Shown piece after piece: positions 44,348 to 53,425 of a stretch of 64,000 bases of DNA. Position 1 is the first letter of the stretch; each line of letters begins with the position of its first letter. The translations under genes and the position numbers were made by a program. The stretch spans positions 1 through 64,000 of the forward strand of contig NZ_FNNQ01000013.1 in assembly GCF_900106775.1 (NCBI RefSeq), in the 5' to 3' direction. Source of the DNA: Marininema mesophilum (lineage in GTDB: Bacteria > Bacillota > Bacilli > Thermoactinomycetales > DSM-45169). Under the pieces are notes generated by a model. That model saw only the letters and a program-made list of their open reading frames with translations. It was not told the DNA's origin and did no database searches.

Positions 44348-45694
44348 TTATCCCCGTTGTAACTGTTGTTTAATATCGTCAAGAGCCTTTTGTAAACTAC
44401 GATCCATCGATTGGGTACGAGTAATCTTTTCATAGGCATGGATCACCGTCGTATGATCCCGTCCACCAAACTCTTCACCAATTTTAGGGAGGGAACAATC
44501 GGTTAATTCCCGAGAAAGATACATCGCGATTTGCCGAGGCAGTGCTACGTTCTTCGTCCGTTTCTTTCCTTTGAGGTCCTCTACACGCATATGGTAGTAG
44601 GCACTTACTGTCTGCTGAATCTCAGGAATCCCTACGATTTTGGGTTGTGCATTCCCGATAATATCCTTTAAAGCTTCTGCTGCGAGTTCCGTCGTGACAG
44701 GCTGGTTCATCAGAGCGGAGTAGGCGACCACCCGAATCAAGGCGCCTTCCAATTCACGAATGTTGGTATCAATGCGATCCGCGACAAAGGCCATCACTTC
44801 ACTGTCGATGTCCAAATTATCCGCGATCGCTTTTTTTCGTAAGATAGCAATTCGCGTTTCTAGGTTTGGAGGTTGGATATCTGTGATCAATCCCCATTCA
44901 AAACGGGAGCGAAGACGATCTTCCAATGTAGGAATTGCTTTTGGTGGCCGATCACTAGAGATCACAATTTGCTTCGATTCTTCATGAAGGGCATTAAAGG
45001 TGTGGAAAAACTCCTCTTGAGTCTGTTCCTTACCCGCAAGGAACTGGATATCATCGATCAACAAGATATCCACATTTCGATACTTATTACGGAAGTCATC
45101 CGTTCGATTATCTCGTATCGAGTTAATAAATTCATTGGTAAATTTCTCTGAAGAGAGATAAACCACCTGGGTATGGGAAGGATGAGATTGGACATAGTTT
45201 CCAATGGCATGCATCAAATGGGTTTTACCCAATCCAACTCCCCCATAAACAAAAAGGGGATTATATGCCTTTGCCGGTGCTTCGGCAACAGCGAGGGAAG
45301 CGGCGTGGGCAAAGCGATTGCCAGAACCGATAACAAAGGTATCAAAGGTGTAGCGAGAGTTCAGCATCGTTTTAGGAGCTTCAGGTTCGGTAGGGGGCAC
45401 ATCCTGGGGAGTTGCTTTTTCTTCTTCTCCTTCTGGCCGAACGGCGGCGTGAGTAATAAATTGGACGCCGATCACAGAGCCAGTTACTTCCTGCAAAGTA
45501 TCGCGGACGAGATTGGCATAACGAGACTCCAGCCAGTCCCGGGCAAATTCGTTGGGGGCAGAGATAACGAGCGTGTCTTCTCGATAATCCACAGCTTCTG
45601 TAGCTTGTAACCAGGTTTCAAAACTGGGTTTGGATAACTTTTCTTGGATATGTTCCAACGCTTGAGCCCATAGTTCTTGAATATGTGTCTCCAT
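44348..45694 (-). CDS. dnaA: Chromosomal replication initiator DnaA
   Basis: 448 residues with the four DnaA domains: domain I about 1-85 (METHIQELWAQAL), a linker, AAA+ domain III from about 110 (Walker A GGVGLGKTHLMHAIG, Walker B ILLIDDIQFL), and domain IV with the box-binding GGRDHTTVIHAYEKI. ATG 45694 has AAAGGAGG six bases upstream; the frame extends to 45739 but into the box cluster. It opens the origin and, by analogy, regulates its own promoter through boxes upstream. Confidence 0.99.
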   Translation of the reverse strand: METHIQELWAQALEHIQEKLSKPSFETWLQATEAVDYREDTLVISAPNEFARDWLESRYANLVRDTLQEVTGSVIGVQFITHAAVRPEGEEEKATPQDVPPTEPEAPKTMLNSRYTFDTFVIGSGNRFAHAASLAVAEAPAKAYNPLFVYGGVGLGKTHLMHAIGNYVQSHPSHTQVVYLSSEKFTNEFINSIRDNRTDDFRNKYRNVDILLIDDIQFLAGKEQTQEEFFHTFNALHEESKQIVISSDRPPKAIPTLEDRLRSRFEWGLITDIQPPNLETRIAILRKKAIADNLDIDSEVMAFVADRIDTNIRELEGALIRVVAYSALMNQPVTTELAAEALKDIIGNAQPKIVGIPEIQQTVSAYYHMRVEDLKGKKRTKNVALPRQIAMYLSRELTDCSLPKIGEEFGGRDHTTVIHAYEKITRTQSMDRSLQKALDDIKQQLQRG

Positions 45695-45731
45695 TAGGTG
45701 CCTCCTTTCAAAGAATTTTTTTTCAACAGGG

Positions 45732-46065
45732 ATATCCACATGATGATCTGTTTATGTACTGTGGAACGCCGAATTCTACACATTATCCACAAGGTTGTGG
45801 AAAGCTTTTTCCCCAAGCACCTGTGGATTATCCACATACTTGTCCACAGGGTGTGCATAACTTGGTGTCGAAAAAACAGTTATCCACTGTGGAAAACACA
45901 CATATCTTATCAAATTTACGGAGTGATCACAATGGATTCAGCAATCTTTACCCATGATCCACAGGTTGTGGGAAAGTAACTGTTCACAGCCGTGAAAATT
46001 GTGGATAAACCGGGGATATCGTTGTGGATGAAAAAGTGGGACCAGAGTTATCCACATGTGGATAG
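45732..46065. other. oriC DnaA-box cluster
   Basis: Perfect TTATCCACA boxes at 45783-45791, 45828-45836 and 46048-46056 (plus) and 46000-46008 (minus). One-mismatch boxes at 45732, 45822 (minus), 45840, 45880, 45888 (minus), 45955, 46023 (minus) and 46057 (minus). Several overlap head to head (TGTGGATTATCCACA; TTATCCACATGTGGATAG). This lies between divergent dnaA and rpmH, and gene orientation switches here, confirming the replication origin. Confidence 0.95.
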
Positions 46066-46081
46066 TGGAAGATGAGATTCC

Positions 46082-46111
46082 TTGACAACCTTTTCTTTAC
46101 ACCGCTATAAT
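46082..46111 (+). promoter_or_regulatory. rpmH promoter
   Basis: TTGACA (46082-46087), 18 bases, TATAAT (46106-46111): both hexamers are perfect. It gives a leader of about 130 bases with an imperfect hairpin (CTACCTGG...CCGGGTAG, 46171-46208). Confidence 0.85.
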
Positions 46112-46246
46112 AAATAAGAATGTCAACCGAGAGGATCGGTCTGACGAAATCTGGACATCGGAAAGGAGGCTACCTGGTCTGTAGAGTTGGAGCGTCTCCG
46201 GGTAGGATGATTTGACCCTCTGCAAGAGTGATCAGGTGCAACTATA

Positions 46247-46381
46247 ATGAAACGAACATTTCAGCCGAGCAATCGCCGTCGTAAAAACGTGCATGGTTTC
46301 CGTGAGCGGATGAGCACGAAAAATGGCCGCAGAGTATTGCGAAATCGCCGTCGTAAGGGCAGAAAAGTATTGTCTGCTTAA
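46247..46381 (+). CDS. rpmH: 50S ribosomal protein L34
   Basis: 44 residues, MKRTFQPSNRRRKNVHGFRE and on to GRKVLSA, the full-length and nearly invariant L34. It is first in the right-arm operon. AGGTG lies eight bases before the ATG. A short terminator follows, so some transcripts end after rpmH. Confidence 0.99.
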   Translation: MKRTFQPSNRRRKNVHGFRERMSTKNGRRVLRNRRRKGRKVLSA

Positions 46382-46408
46382 GGCCACTTGTTCATAGTGG
46401 CTTTTTTT
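46382..46408 (+). terminator. Terminator/attenuator after rpmH
   Basis: GCCAC...GTGGC stem with a nine-base loop and seven T directly behind the rpmH stop codon. Confidence 0.7.
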
Positions 46409-46477
46409 CATATGGGTATAGGGTGGACAAGTCTGGTCTTATACTGGAAATGAAGTCCGGCGGAGAGGGGGATTTCC

Positions 46478-46855
46478 GTGCAGCGTGAGTATCGGTTAAG
46501 GCGGCGGAATGACTTCCGGCGGGCTTTCCGTTTAGGAACGTCGACAGCGAATCGGCAGTTTGTGGTCTACCGAAGCCCTGGAGCAGGCCCTGATTCGATC
46601 CGAATCGGGATTTCTGTCAGCCGTAAGGTTGGGAATGCTGTTGTACGGAATCGAATTAAACGATTAGTCAAGGAAATAACCCGGCAATGGATGGATCGAT
46701 TGCCTGACAATGTGGATTTGATTGTCATCGCCCGTAAACCAGCGGCAGAAATGGATTATCAACAAATGCATTCCAGTCTACGTCATCTGTTTCGTAAATC
46801 CTGTCTTCTTACGAAGGAGACGGAAAGGATGCGTAATCGGGGGGATAGTGGATGA
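46478..46855 (+). CDS. rnpA: Ribonuclease P protein component
   Basis: 125-residue basic protein that assists the RNase P RNA in maturing tRNA 5' ends. The RNR motif is clear in GNAVVRNRIKRLVKEITRQ, and the N-terminus QREYRLRRRNDFRRAFRLG is typical. Starts at GTG with GGAGAGGGGG upstream. Its stop overlaps the start of yidD (ATGA). Confidence 0.97.
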   Translation: MQREYRLRRRNDFRRAFRLGTSTANRQFVVYRSPGAGPDSIRIGISVSRKVGNAVVRNRIKRLVKEITRQWMDRLPDNVDLIVIARKPAAEMDYQQMHSSLRHLFRKSCLLTKETERMRNRGDSG

Positions 46856-47061
46856 AACGACTTGCCCTCGGATTGATCCGTTTTTATCAACGTGTTCTAT
46901 CTCCATTAAAACCACCGACTTGTCGGTTTGCTCCAACTTGTTCACAGTATGGATGGATCGCTATCTCCCGCTATGGTGTCTGGAAGGGAGGCTGGATGAC
47001 GATCAAGCGAATCTTAAAATGTCATCCCTTCCATCCAGGTGGATATGATCCAGTTCCTTGA
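46852..47061 (+). CDS. yidD: Membrane protein insertion efficiency factor YidD
   Basis: 69 residues with the invariant RFYQRVLSPLKPPTCRFAPT then CSQYGWIAISRYG and CHPFHPGGYDPVP. It is a small amphipathic membrane-bound protein that aids YidC-dependent insertion. Overlaps rnpA by four bases and precedes the yidC homologue, its functional partner. Confidence 0.97.
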   Translation: MKRLALGLIRFYQRVLSPLKPPTCRFAPTCSQYGWIAISRYGVWKGGWMTIKRILKCHPFHPGGYDPVP

Positions 47062-47136
47062 TGTTATATTCTTTATTTAAAGTATGATTAGGCTCATTCT
47101 AAATGGAGCTAATCATGATCGAAGGAGGAGTCATCC

Positions 47137-47889
47137 TTGCGGAGACGTCGTGTCTTAGTGGCGTTGGTGCTGATTGTAGCGGTACTGGCGATGGCGGGTT
47201 GTTCGCCGACTACCCCAACAAAAAGCAACATAGATATTGATAAGCCTAAAGGGGTTTGGCAGACATACTTTGTAGTGCCTCTCATGAAGGCATTGGAGGC
47301 AACCGGCAAAGCACTAAATAGCTATGGACTTGCTATTCTGGTGGTTACCGTGGGAATTCGTTTATTGTTATTACCTCTTACTTTGAAACAGATGAAAAGT
47401 TCAAAAGCGATGCAGGCGATCCAACCCGAAATGACCAAACTACGGGAGAAATATAAAAACAATCAGCAAAAGATGCAGGAAGAGACGATGAAGCTCTTCC
47501 AGAAACATAATGTGAATCCCTTGGCGGGTTGTTTGCCTCTCATCGTACAAATGCCGATTCTTATTGCTTTTTATCAAGCGATTATTAATGATAAAGCTCT
47601 CAATCAGGCTGACTTCTTGTGGCTTCAATTGGGTGTACACGATCCACTATACATCCTACCGGTTCTAGCTGCGGTAACAACGTATCTGCAATCCGTAATG
47701 ATGGGGATGGGTGATAATCCCCAAGCACGTGCTTTCCTCTATATCATGCCTATAATGATTTTCGTACTCGCCTTTAATTTCCCAGCGGCCCTGGCCTTGT
47801 ACTGGGTGTATGGTAACCTGTTCCAAATGGTTCAGTACTATTTCATCGGGGACAAATTTAAGGCGAAACGGGAGGGTGCAGCCGGTTGA
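47137..47889 (+). CDS. spoIIIJ: Membrane protein insertase YidC/SpoIIIJ
   Basis: 250-residue lipoprotein-type YidC. A signal peptide ends in the lipobox AMAGC with Cys22. Five helices and the cytosolic hairpin (KMQEETMKLFQKHNVNPLAG) follow, with the substrate-groove arginine in VGIRLLLLPLTLKQMKSSK. TTG start, eight bases after AAGGAGG. In B. subtilis the gene at this position is needed for forespore sigma-G activity. Confidence 0.96.
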   Translation: MRRRRVLVALVLIVAVLAMAGCSPTTPTKSNIDIDKPKGVWQTYFVVPLMKALEATGKALNSYGLAILVVTVGIRLLLLPLTLKQMKSSKAMQAIQPEMTKLREKYKNNQQKMQEETMKLFQKHNVNPLAGCLPLIVQMPILIAFYQAIINDKALNQADFLWLQLGVHDPLYILPVLAAVTTYLQSVMMGMGDNPQARAFLYIMPIMIFVLAFNFPAALALYWVYGNLFQMVQYYFIGDKFKAKREGAAG

Positions 47890-48515
47890 ATAAAGTGACC
47901 GTGACGGGTAAAACGGTGGAATTGGCGGTGGAGGAGGCCCTCGGCCGCCTTTCCGTATCTCGGGATCAAGTAACGATCACCGTTCTTGAGGAGCCTAAAA
48001 AGGGATTTCTCGGTTGGATCGGTGGGCGGGATGCCAAGGTAGAAGTGAGGATTCTCCCTTCACCTGTCGAGAAAGTGGAATCCTTTTTGCGGGAGGTTCT
48101 CGATGGGATGGGTCTTCGGTCCGTTCGGTTAGAGATCGAACAACAATCGGATCATGTCCTTGTTAATTTTGTTGGGGATGAGTTGGGGATACTGATTGGT
48201 CGTAGAGGACAGACCTTAGATGCGCTTCAATACCTGACGAGCATCGTGGCCAATAAAGCACCAGGAGGTTACATCCGCTTTGTGTTGGATGCAGAGGGGT
48301 ATCGCAAGCGCCGTGAGGAATCCCTCTTGCGGTTGGCTGATCAGATAGCGCGACAGGTGATGCGAAATAAAAAAACAATCACCCTAGAACCGATGAATCC
48401 CATGGAACGCAAAGTGATCCACACCCAGATACAGAAACAAAAAGAACTGACCACAGCAAGTGAGGGGAAAGAACCCCATCGCAGAGTTGTCGTCAGTTGG
48501 AAAACATCAAAGTAA
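47886..48515 (+). CDS. khpB: RNA-binding protein KhpB (Jag)
   Basis: 209 residues: Jag N-terminal domain (about 1-50, VTVTGKTVELAVEEALGRLS), a KH domain with IGRRGQTLDALQYL, and a C-terminal R3H domain (NPMERKVIHTQIQ). Forms RNA-binding complexes with KhpA and is linked to elongation and sporulation. TTG start overlaps the spoIIIJ stop, with GGGAGGG upstream, so the two are coupled. Confidence 0.95.
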   Translation: MNKVTVTGKTVELAVEEALGRLSVSRDQVTITVLEEPKKGFLGWIGGRDAKVEVRILPSPVEKVESFLREVLDGMGLRSVRLEIEQQSDHVLVNFVGDELGILIGRRGQTLDALQYLTSIVANKAPGGYIRFVLDAEGYRKRREESLLRLADQIARQVMRNKKTITLEPMNPMERKVIHTQIQKQKELTTASEGKEPHRRVVVSWKTSK

Positions 48516-48534
48516 ACCCGTTACGGCATACGCT

Positions 48535-48557
48535 AACTCCCATCAGGGAGTTTTTTT
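48535..48557 (+). terminator. Terminator after khpB
   Basis: AACTCCC-ATCA-GGGAGTT followed by a T run. Confidence 0.85.
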
Positions 48558-48709
48558 CGTAGATGACGTTTGTTTTCTTTTCCAATAACCGTATGCTATG
48601 ATAAATTGTTAGGAATCAAGCATGAACTTGCATAGGCGGATGAATGCCATGGGTTAATTAATTAATGGATGTGCCATCATATATTGACTAATGTTTTGAG
48701 GTGAAGGTA

Positions 48710-50086
48710 ATGGAAACGGACACGATTGCGGCTATCGCTACAACGGTGGGCGAGGCAGGCATCGCGGTGATCCGAATAAGTGGTCCGGAATCGATCGCGG
48801 TCGTGGATCGTCTATATCAAGGAAAAGAACCCCTCGGGGAGTTGGATACCCATACGGTCCGCTATGGACATATGACTGACCCAGCGACGAAACAATCGAT
48901 TGATGAAGTCCTTGTCACAGTGATGCGAGCTCCCCGAACCTTCACCCGTGAAGATGTGGTGGAGGTCAGCTGTCACGGGGGGATGATCCCTGTACAGAAG
49001 GTGCTGGAAACCCTCCTTGCTACGGGTGTACGCCTTGCGGAGCCCGGCGAATTTACCAAACGGGCGTTTATGAACGGACGCATCGACCTCTCCCAGGCAG
49101 AGGGTGTAATGGATTTGATCCGCTCCAAGACGGATCGGGCGGCACAGGTGGCGATTCAACAGGCTGATGGTCGATTATCCCGTCTGATTCAGCGGCTGCG
49201 GCAGGATATTTTGGAGAGTTTAGCCCATCTGGCGGTAAATGTGGATTATCCTGAGTATGATGCGGAACAAATGACAGCGGAGCGGATGTTGACGAAATCC
49301 CGTGAAGTGGAACAAGCGCTTCAGGGCTTGTTAACAACGGCTCGCCAGGGTAAGATTCTTCGGGAAGGGATCGGGACAGTGATCATCGGACGACCCAATG
49401 TGGGGAAATCTTCTCTGCTGAATGCCCTCGCCCATGAGAATCGAGCCATTGTGACGGATATTCCAGGAACGACCCGGGATGTGATCGAAGAGTTTGTCAA
49501 TGTGCGTGGGATTCCCCTCCGTTTAGTAGATACAGCTGGAATTCGTGAAACAGAGGATATTGTTGAGAAACTCGGGGTAGAACGTTCTCATCAAGCCCTT
49601 TCCCGTGCAGATTTAGTTCTTTTACTGCTGAATCATTCCGAGGAGTTAGGGGACGAGGACCGAAAGCTAGTAGAATTGGCACGGCAACATTCTACCATTG
49701 TGGTCGTTAATAAAACGGACCTTGCTCCCCGGTTGGATTTAGAAGAGGTACGTTCCTTGATTGGCGATCTTCCGTTGATTACAACCTCGGTGACGGAGGA
49801 GAAAGGTTTAGATGCACTGGAGCAGGCGATTGCTGATCGGTTCCTTGGAGGAACGATCCAATCAGTAGATGCTACTTATGTAACCAATACACGCCATATT
49901 CATTTGTTAAAAGAGGCTCAGCAACATGTACGGGATGCGATTGAAGGCATTGAGCAGGAGATGCCGCTCGATATGATTGAGATTGATCTGAAGAATGCAT
50001 GGGTTTCCCTTGGGGAAATTATCGGTGATGCTGTAGCGGAAGATTTGATCGATCAGATTTTTTCCCAGTTTTGTCTGGGCAAGTGA
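48710..50086 (+). CDS. mnmE: tRNA modification GTPase MnmE
   Basis: 458 residues. The N-terminal formyl-tetrahydrofolate domain begins METDTIAAIATTVGEAGIAV. The G domain has GRPNVGKSSLLNAL, a DIPGTTRD switch, DTAGI and NKTD, and the end is the invariant CLGK. With MnmG it makes cmnm5U34 at tRNA wobble positions. ATG 48710 is used after GAGGTGA; a GTG nine bases earlier is in frame. mnmG follows 13 bases later. Confidence 0.98.
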   Translation: METDTIAAIATTVGEAGIAVIRISGPESIAVVDRLYQGKEPLGELDTHTVRYGHMTDPATKQSIDEVLVTVMRAPRTFTREDVVEVSCHGGMIPVQKVLETLLATGVRLAEPGEFTKRAFMNGRIDLSQAEGVMDLIRSKTDRAAQVAIQQADGRLSRLIQRLRQDILESLAHLAVNVDYPEYDAEQMTAERMLTKSREVEQALQGLLTTARQGKILREGIGTVIIGRPNVGKSSLLNALAHENRAIVTDIPGTTRDVIEEFVNVRGIPLRLVDTAGIRETEDIVEKLGVERSHQALSRADLVLLLLNHSEELGDEDRKLVELARQHSTIVVVNKTDLAPRLDLEEVRSLIGDLPLITTSVTEEKGLDALEQAIADRFLGGTIQSVDATYVTNTRHIHLLKEAQQHVRDAIEGIEQEMPLDMIEIDLKNAWVSLGEIIGDAVAEDLIDQIFSQFCLGK

Positions 50087-50099
50087 GGAGGCTATTAAA

Positions 50100-51986
50100 A
50101 TGCCTGTTTCGAAAGAGCATTATGATGTGATTGTCATCGGGGCTGGTCATGCAGGATGTGAAGCGGCACTTGCCTCGGCTCGAATGGGATGTAAGACCTT
50201 ATTATTGACACTCAGTTTAGATACGATAGCTTATATGCCCTGTAACCCCTCTGTGGGTGGACCTGCTAAGGGGCATGTGGTGCGGGAAGTGGATGCCCTC
50301 GGTGGTGAGATGGGGAAAAATATTGATAAAACCCATATCCAGATGCGGATGCTCAACACAGGTAAAGGCCCTGCGGTATATGCGCTTCGGGCCCAAGCTG
50401 ATAAAGTGCTTTATCAACAAGAGATGAAAAAGGCCCTAGAGGAAGAACCCCATCTGACTCTTCATCAAAATATGGTGGAACGATTGATTGTAGAGGATGG
50501 AGTTTGTAAGGGAGTGGTTACCCGTACGGGTGCTTTGTACTATGCGACCGCTGTGGTACTGACAACGGGGACGTACCTACGTGGAAAGATTATTATTGGG
50601 GATCTCTCCTACGAAAGTGGTCCAAATAACCAACAACCCGCAGTGGAACTAGCCCACCATCTCTTGGAATTAGGTTTTCAGACTGTACGTTTCAAAACAG
50701 GAACACCGCCGCGGGTTAATAAACAAACCGTTGCAACAGATAAAATGGAAATTCAACCGGGGGATAAAGAGCTACGTGCCTTCTCCTATGAAACAACGGA
50801 ATATATTACTGACCAACTTCCTTGTTGGCTAACGTATACCAATGAGAAGACCCATGAATTTATCCGTGATAATCTGCATCGGGCTCCGATGTATTCGGGG
50901 AAGATTGAGGGTCAAGGACCACGTTACTGTCCCTCTATTGAAGATAAAATTGTCCGATTTGCGGATAAGGACCGCCATCAGATTTTCTTGGAGCCTGAGG
51001 GTCGGGAAACTTTGGAGATGTATGTACAGGGACTCTCCACTAGCCTCCCTGAGGAGATCCAACAACCCCTCCTACGAACGATCCCTGGCTTAGAAAAGGC
51101 GGAGATGATGCGGACAGGGTATGCGATTGAGTACGATGCTATCGTCCCCACGCAACTATGGCCGAGCCTAGAAACAAAGCAGGTAGCTGGCCTCTTTACT
51201 GCTGGGCAGATCAATGGGACTTCGGGCTATGAGGAGGCCGCTGCCCAGGGAATGATGGCTGGGATCAATGCGGGCCGTAAGGTACAAAGGAAAGAAGCGA
51301 TTATTCTGGATCGTTCCCAGGCCTATATCGGAGTGTTAATTGATGATTTAGTAACAAAGGGGACCAATGAGCCCTATCGACTTCTCACCTCTCGTGCAGA
51401 GTACCGCTTGTTGTTGCGTCACGATAATGCGGATCTGCGTTTAACGGATATTGGACGAGAAGTAGGTCTGATTTCTGATGAGCGTTATCAACGTTTCCTC
51501 GTAAAACGGGAGGCAACCGAGAAGGAGATCGCGCGGTTACGTGAGACACGGGTGAAGCCATCCTCTGAAGTGCTGGCCTTGCTGGCCGAAGTGGGTTCAA
51601 GCCCAATCGATAATGCAGTTGAGTTGGCTCAATTGATTAAACGGCCGGAGATTCGCTACGAGCATATCGTTCAGCTTTCTCCTCCTGCAGCATCAGTGAC
51701 CCCCGATGTCGCGGAGCAGGTGGAGATCCAATTGAAATATGAGGGGTATATTAAAAAATCACTGCAACAAGTAGAAAAGATGAGCAAGATGGAGAATAAG
51801 CGGATTCCTGATGGAATTGACTATTCACTGGTGAATGGTCTCTCCACTGAGGCAAAGGAGAAGTTGATGAAGGTCCGTCCACTCTCCCTTGGGCAAGCAT
51901 CCCGAATTTCAGGAGTAAACCCAGCGGATATTTCGATCTTACTGATCTATATTGAGCAGGGGGTTAAACGCCGAGCGGGTGTCTAA
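50100..51986 (+). CDS. mnmG: tRNA modification enzyme MnmG (GidA)
   Basis: FAD-dependent partner of MnmE, 628 residues. The dinucleotide site is VIVIGAGHAGCEAALASARMG, conserved blocks include CNPSVGGPAKGHVVREVDAL and FKTGTPPRV, and the C-terminal helical domain ends at GVKRRAGV. GAGGAGG precedes the ATG. Full length. Confidence 0.98.
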   Translation: MPVSKEHYDVIVIGAGHAGCEAALASARMGCKTLLLTLSLDTIAYMPCNPSVGGPAKGHVVREVDALGGEMGKNIDKTHIQMRMLNTGKGPAVYALRAQADKVLYQQEMKKALEEEPHLTLHQNMVERLIVEDGVCKGVVTRTGALYYATAVVLTTGTYLRGKIIIGDLSYESGPNNQQPAVELAHHLLELGFQTVRFKTGTPPRVNKQTVATDKMEIQPGDKELRAFSYETTEYITDQLPCWLTYTNEKTHEFIRDNLHRAPMYSGKIEGQGPRYCPSIEDKIVRFADKDRHQIFLEPEGRETLEMYVQGLSTSLPEEIQQPLLRTIPGLEKAEMMRTGYAIEYDAIVPTQLWPSLETKQVAGLFTAGQINGTSGYEEAAAQGMMAGINAGRKVQRKEAIILDRSQAYIGVLIDDLVTKGTNEPYRLLTSRAEYRLLLRHDNADLRLTDIGREVGLISDERYQRFLVKREATEKEIARLRETRVKPSSEVLALLAEVGSSPIDNAVELAQLIKRPEIRYEHIVQLSPPAASVTPDVAEQVEIQLKYEGYIKKSLQQVEKMSKMENKRIPDGIDYSLVNGLSTEAKEKLMKVRPLSLGQASRISGVNPADISILLIYIEQGVKRRAGV

Positions 51987-51999
51987 GAAGGTTAGATGA

Positions 52000-52024
52000 G
52001 TCCGCCGAAGTGGCGGGCTTTTTT
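52000..52024 (+). terminator. Terminator after mnmG
   Basis: GTCCGCC-GAAGT-GGCGGGC (one wobble pair) followed by six T. Confidence 0.8.
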
Positions 52025-52292
52025 CACTGAATGAGATAGATAAGCGATGGTGAATACGATTGGCTCAGGAACTGAAGTTCAGGTGTGATGGATTTTCATT
52101 CAACTGAGTCGAGGAAGTCGAGGAAGTCGAGGAGCAGGACTTAGCATAAGCTTCCCTAGCATTGTCCCTGCTTGACTTCGTAAAAGCAAGGTTCACTATC
52201 CCTGATTTGGTGCGACGTCAACTGGTTAATCAACATGCCTGATACCATGCCTAAGGGATTTAGATAGATCATTAACCGGAAGGAGTAGGTAG
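52025..52292. other. mnmG-rsmG spacer with short direct repeat
   Basis: Contains GTCGAGGAA twice and GTCGAGGAG once in tandem (52108-52134). A plus-strand stretch at 52153-52239 reads LALSLLDFVKARFTIPDLVR and then QLVNQHA before a stop, with no start codon; it could be a decayed gene end. No other feature seen. Confidence 0.35.
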
Positions 52293-53012
52293 ATGGAAAA
52301 TAGAGAGTGGCTACAAGAAGAAGCGGCCTCCCAATTAAATGTGGATTTGAATGAGAGACAATTGGATCAGTTTGAAACCTACCTCACCCACTTGCTTGAG
52401 GTTAATCAACACATGAATTTGACGGCAATCACCGATAAAAAAGAAGTCTATATCAAGCATTTCTATGATTCTCTTGCTCTAGCAACCCATGTGAATATGA
52501 AGGAAATCTCCTCAATCATCGATGTGGGTACAGGTGCTGGATTTCCTGGACTAGCGTTAAAGATTGCTTTTCCGGAGATCCGTTTAGTGCTATTGGACTC
52601 TCTCCAAAAGCGTATATCGTTTTTGAAGGGAGTGGCGGAAACCTGTGGACTGAAGGATGTAGAGGCGGTACATGGACGGGCAGAGGAGACCGGTCAAAAT
52701 ACACTGTATAGAGAGAAATTTGATCTAGCAACGGCACGTGCAGTTGCTAAATTAAATGTTCTCTCAGAATACTGTCTTCCCTTTGTACGTCTAGATGGTT
52801 TCTTTGCTGCGATGAAAGGTCCGGATATTCAGGAGGAACTCTCCTTAGGAAAAAAGGCTGTTGTGAAGTTAGGAGGCACGATTACCGAAACACACACCTT
52901 ATCATTACCCGAGGAAATGGGTGATCGTTCTATTATTCTAGTGAAAAAAGGATCCTCTACACCCAAATCATACCCTCGAAAAGCAGGAACCCCCCAACGA
53001 AAACCTTTGTAA
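52293..53012 (+). CDS. rsmG: 16S rRNA (guanine527-N7) methyltransferase RsmG
   Basis: 239 residues (GidB family). The SAM site reads IIDVGTGAGFPGLALKIAFP, and the core has FDLATARAVAKLNVLSEYCL. AAGGAG lies seven bases before ATG. It is the last gene of the conserved right-arm block; noc normally comes next but here the actin locus intervenes. Confidence 0.97.
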   Translation: MENREWLQEEAASQLNVDLNERQLDQFETYLTHLLEVNQHMNLTAITDKKEVYIKHFYDSLALATHVNMKEISSIIDVGTGAGFPGLALKIAFPEIRLVLLDSLQKRISFLKGVAETCGLKDVEAVHGRAEETGQNTLYREKFDLATARAVAKLNVLSEYCLPFVRLDGFFAAMKGPDIQEELSLGKKAVVKLGGTITETHTLSLPEEMGDRSIILVKKGSSTPKSYPRKAGTPQRKPL

Positions 53013-53090
53013 TAAGGGATAACCATCGAACAATGTAGTTAATTTGACAGATAGCCAGTTAGAGAGGAAACGGAACATCAAGTTGATACT

Positions 53091-53149
53091 ATCCCCTCCA
53101 GGTTAACAGTAGAGGCGCGCTTCTTACTGTTAACCTGGAGGGGATTTTC
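53091..53149 (+). terminator. Long palindromic terminator after rsmG
   Basis: A perfect 21-bp stem (ATCCCCTCCAGGTTAACAGT plus A and its complement) encloses a 13-base loop and is followed by TTTT. Much stronger than needed for termination, it also insulates rsmG from the inverted actin locus. Confidence 0.85.
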
Positions 53150-53150
53150 A

Positions 53151-53327
53151 TTGGAGATGAGTATGCGTATCGTTTGCAAAAATCAGATGAGATTTCTTGG
53201 GAAATAACTCAATACTATCATGGCCCCTTGTAGTCGTATCATGAGTGCCATCCCTGTTGAAACGGGTAATTGATGTTTTTCCAGAGGGATTGATTTCTCG
53301 ATATTTTCCGGGAAAGATCGTCATATT
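53151..53327 (-). CDS. Possible small protein overlapping Noc-site-like DNA
   Basis: Minus-strand frame of 58 codons from ATG 53327: MTIFPGKYREINPSGKTSIT through FNRDGTHDTTTRGHDSIELF to HTHLQ. The frame continues upstream to a TTG at 53375. Composition is protein-like and hydrophilic, but ribosome sites are weak (AGGA three bases before ATG). FPGK and FPKK are encoded by the same TTTCCC-type palindromes listed as Noc-site candidates, so selection on DNA could explain part of the pattern. Unknown family; uncertain gene. Confidence 0.3.
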
Positions 53328-53338
53328 TCCTGGGGAAT
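53192..53338. promoter_or_regulatory. Cluster of Noc-binding-site-like palindromes
   Basis: ATTTCTTGGGAAAT (53192-53205), ATTTTCCGGGAAAG (53303-53316) and ATTTCCTGGGGAAT (53325-53338) each match 12 of 14 bases of the B. subtilis Noc site ATTTCCCGGGAAAT. A half site, ATTTCCCAGG, follows at 53356. The noc gene is 4 kb away. Read by eye; binding is inferred. Confidence 0.55.
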
Positions 53339-53425
53339 AATGATGGGTGCGATTAATTTCCCAGGCGTCCTCCAAAAATGAAGAAACCGCCCGATTGTTG
53401 TCAAATAGGCGGTTTACTTGTGGGG

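Noticed and set aside
52108..52134. Three tandem copies of GTCGAGGA(A/G) considered as a CRISPR-like or iteron array
   Set aside because: Nine-base units with no spacer; too short for CRISPR, and no cas genes in the window. Probably slippage.
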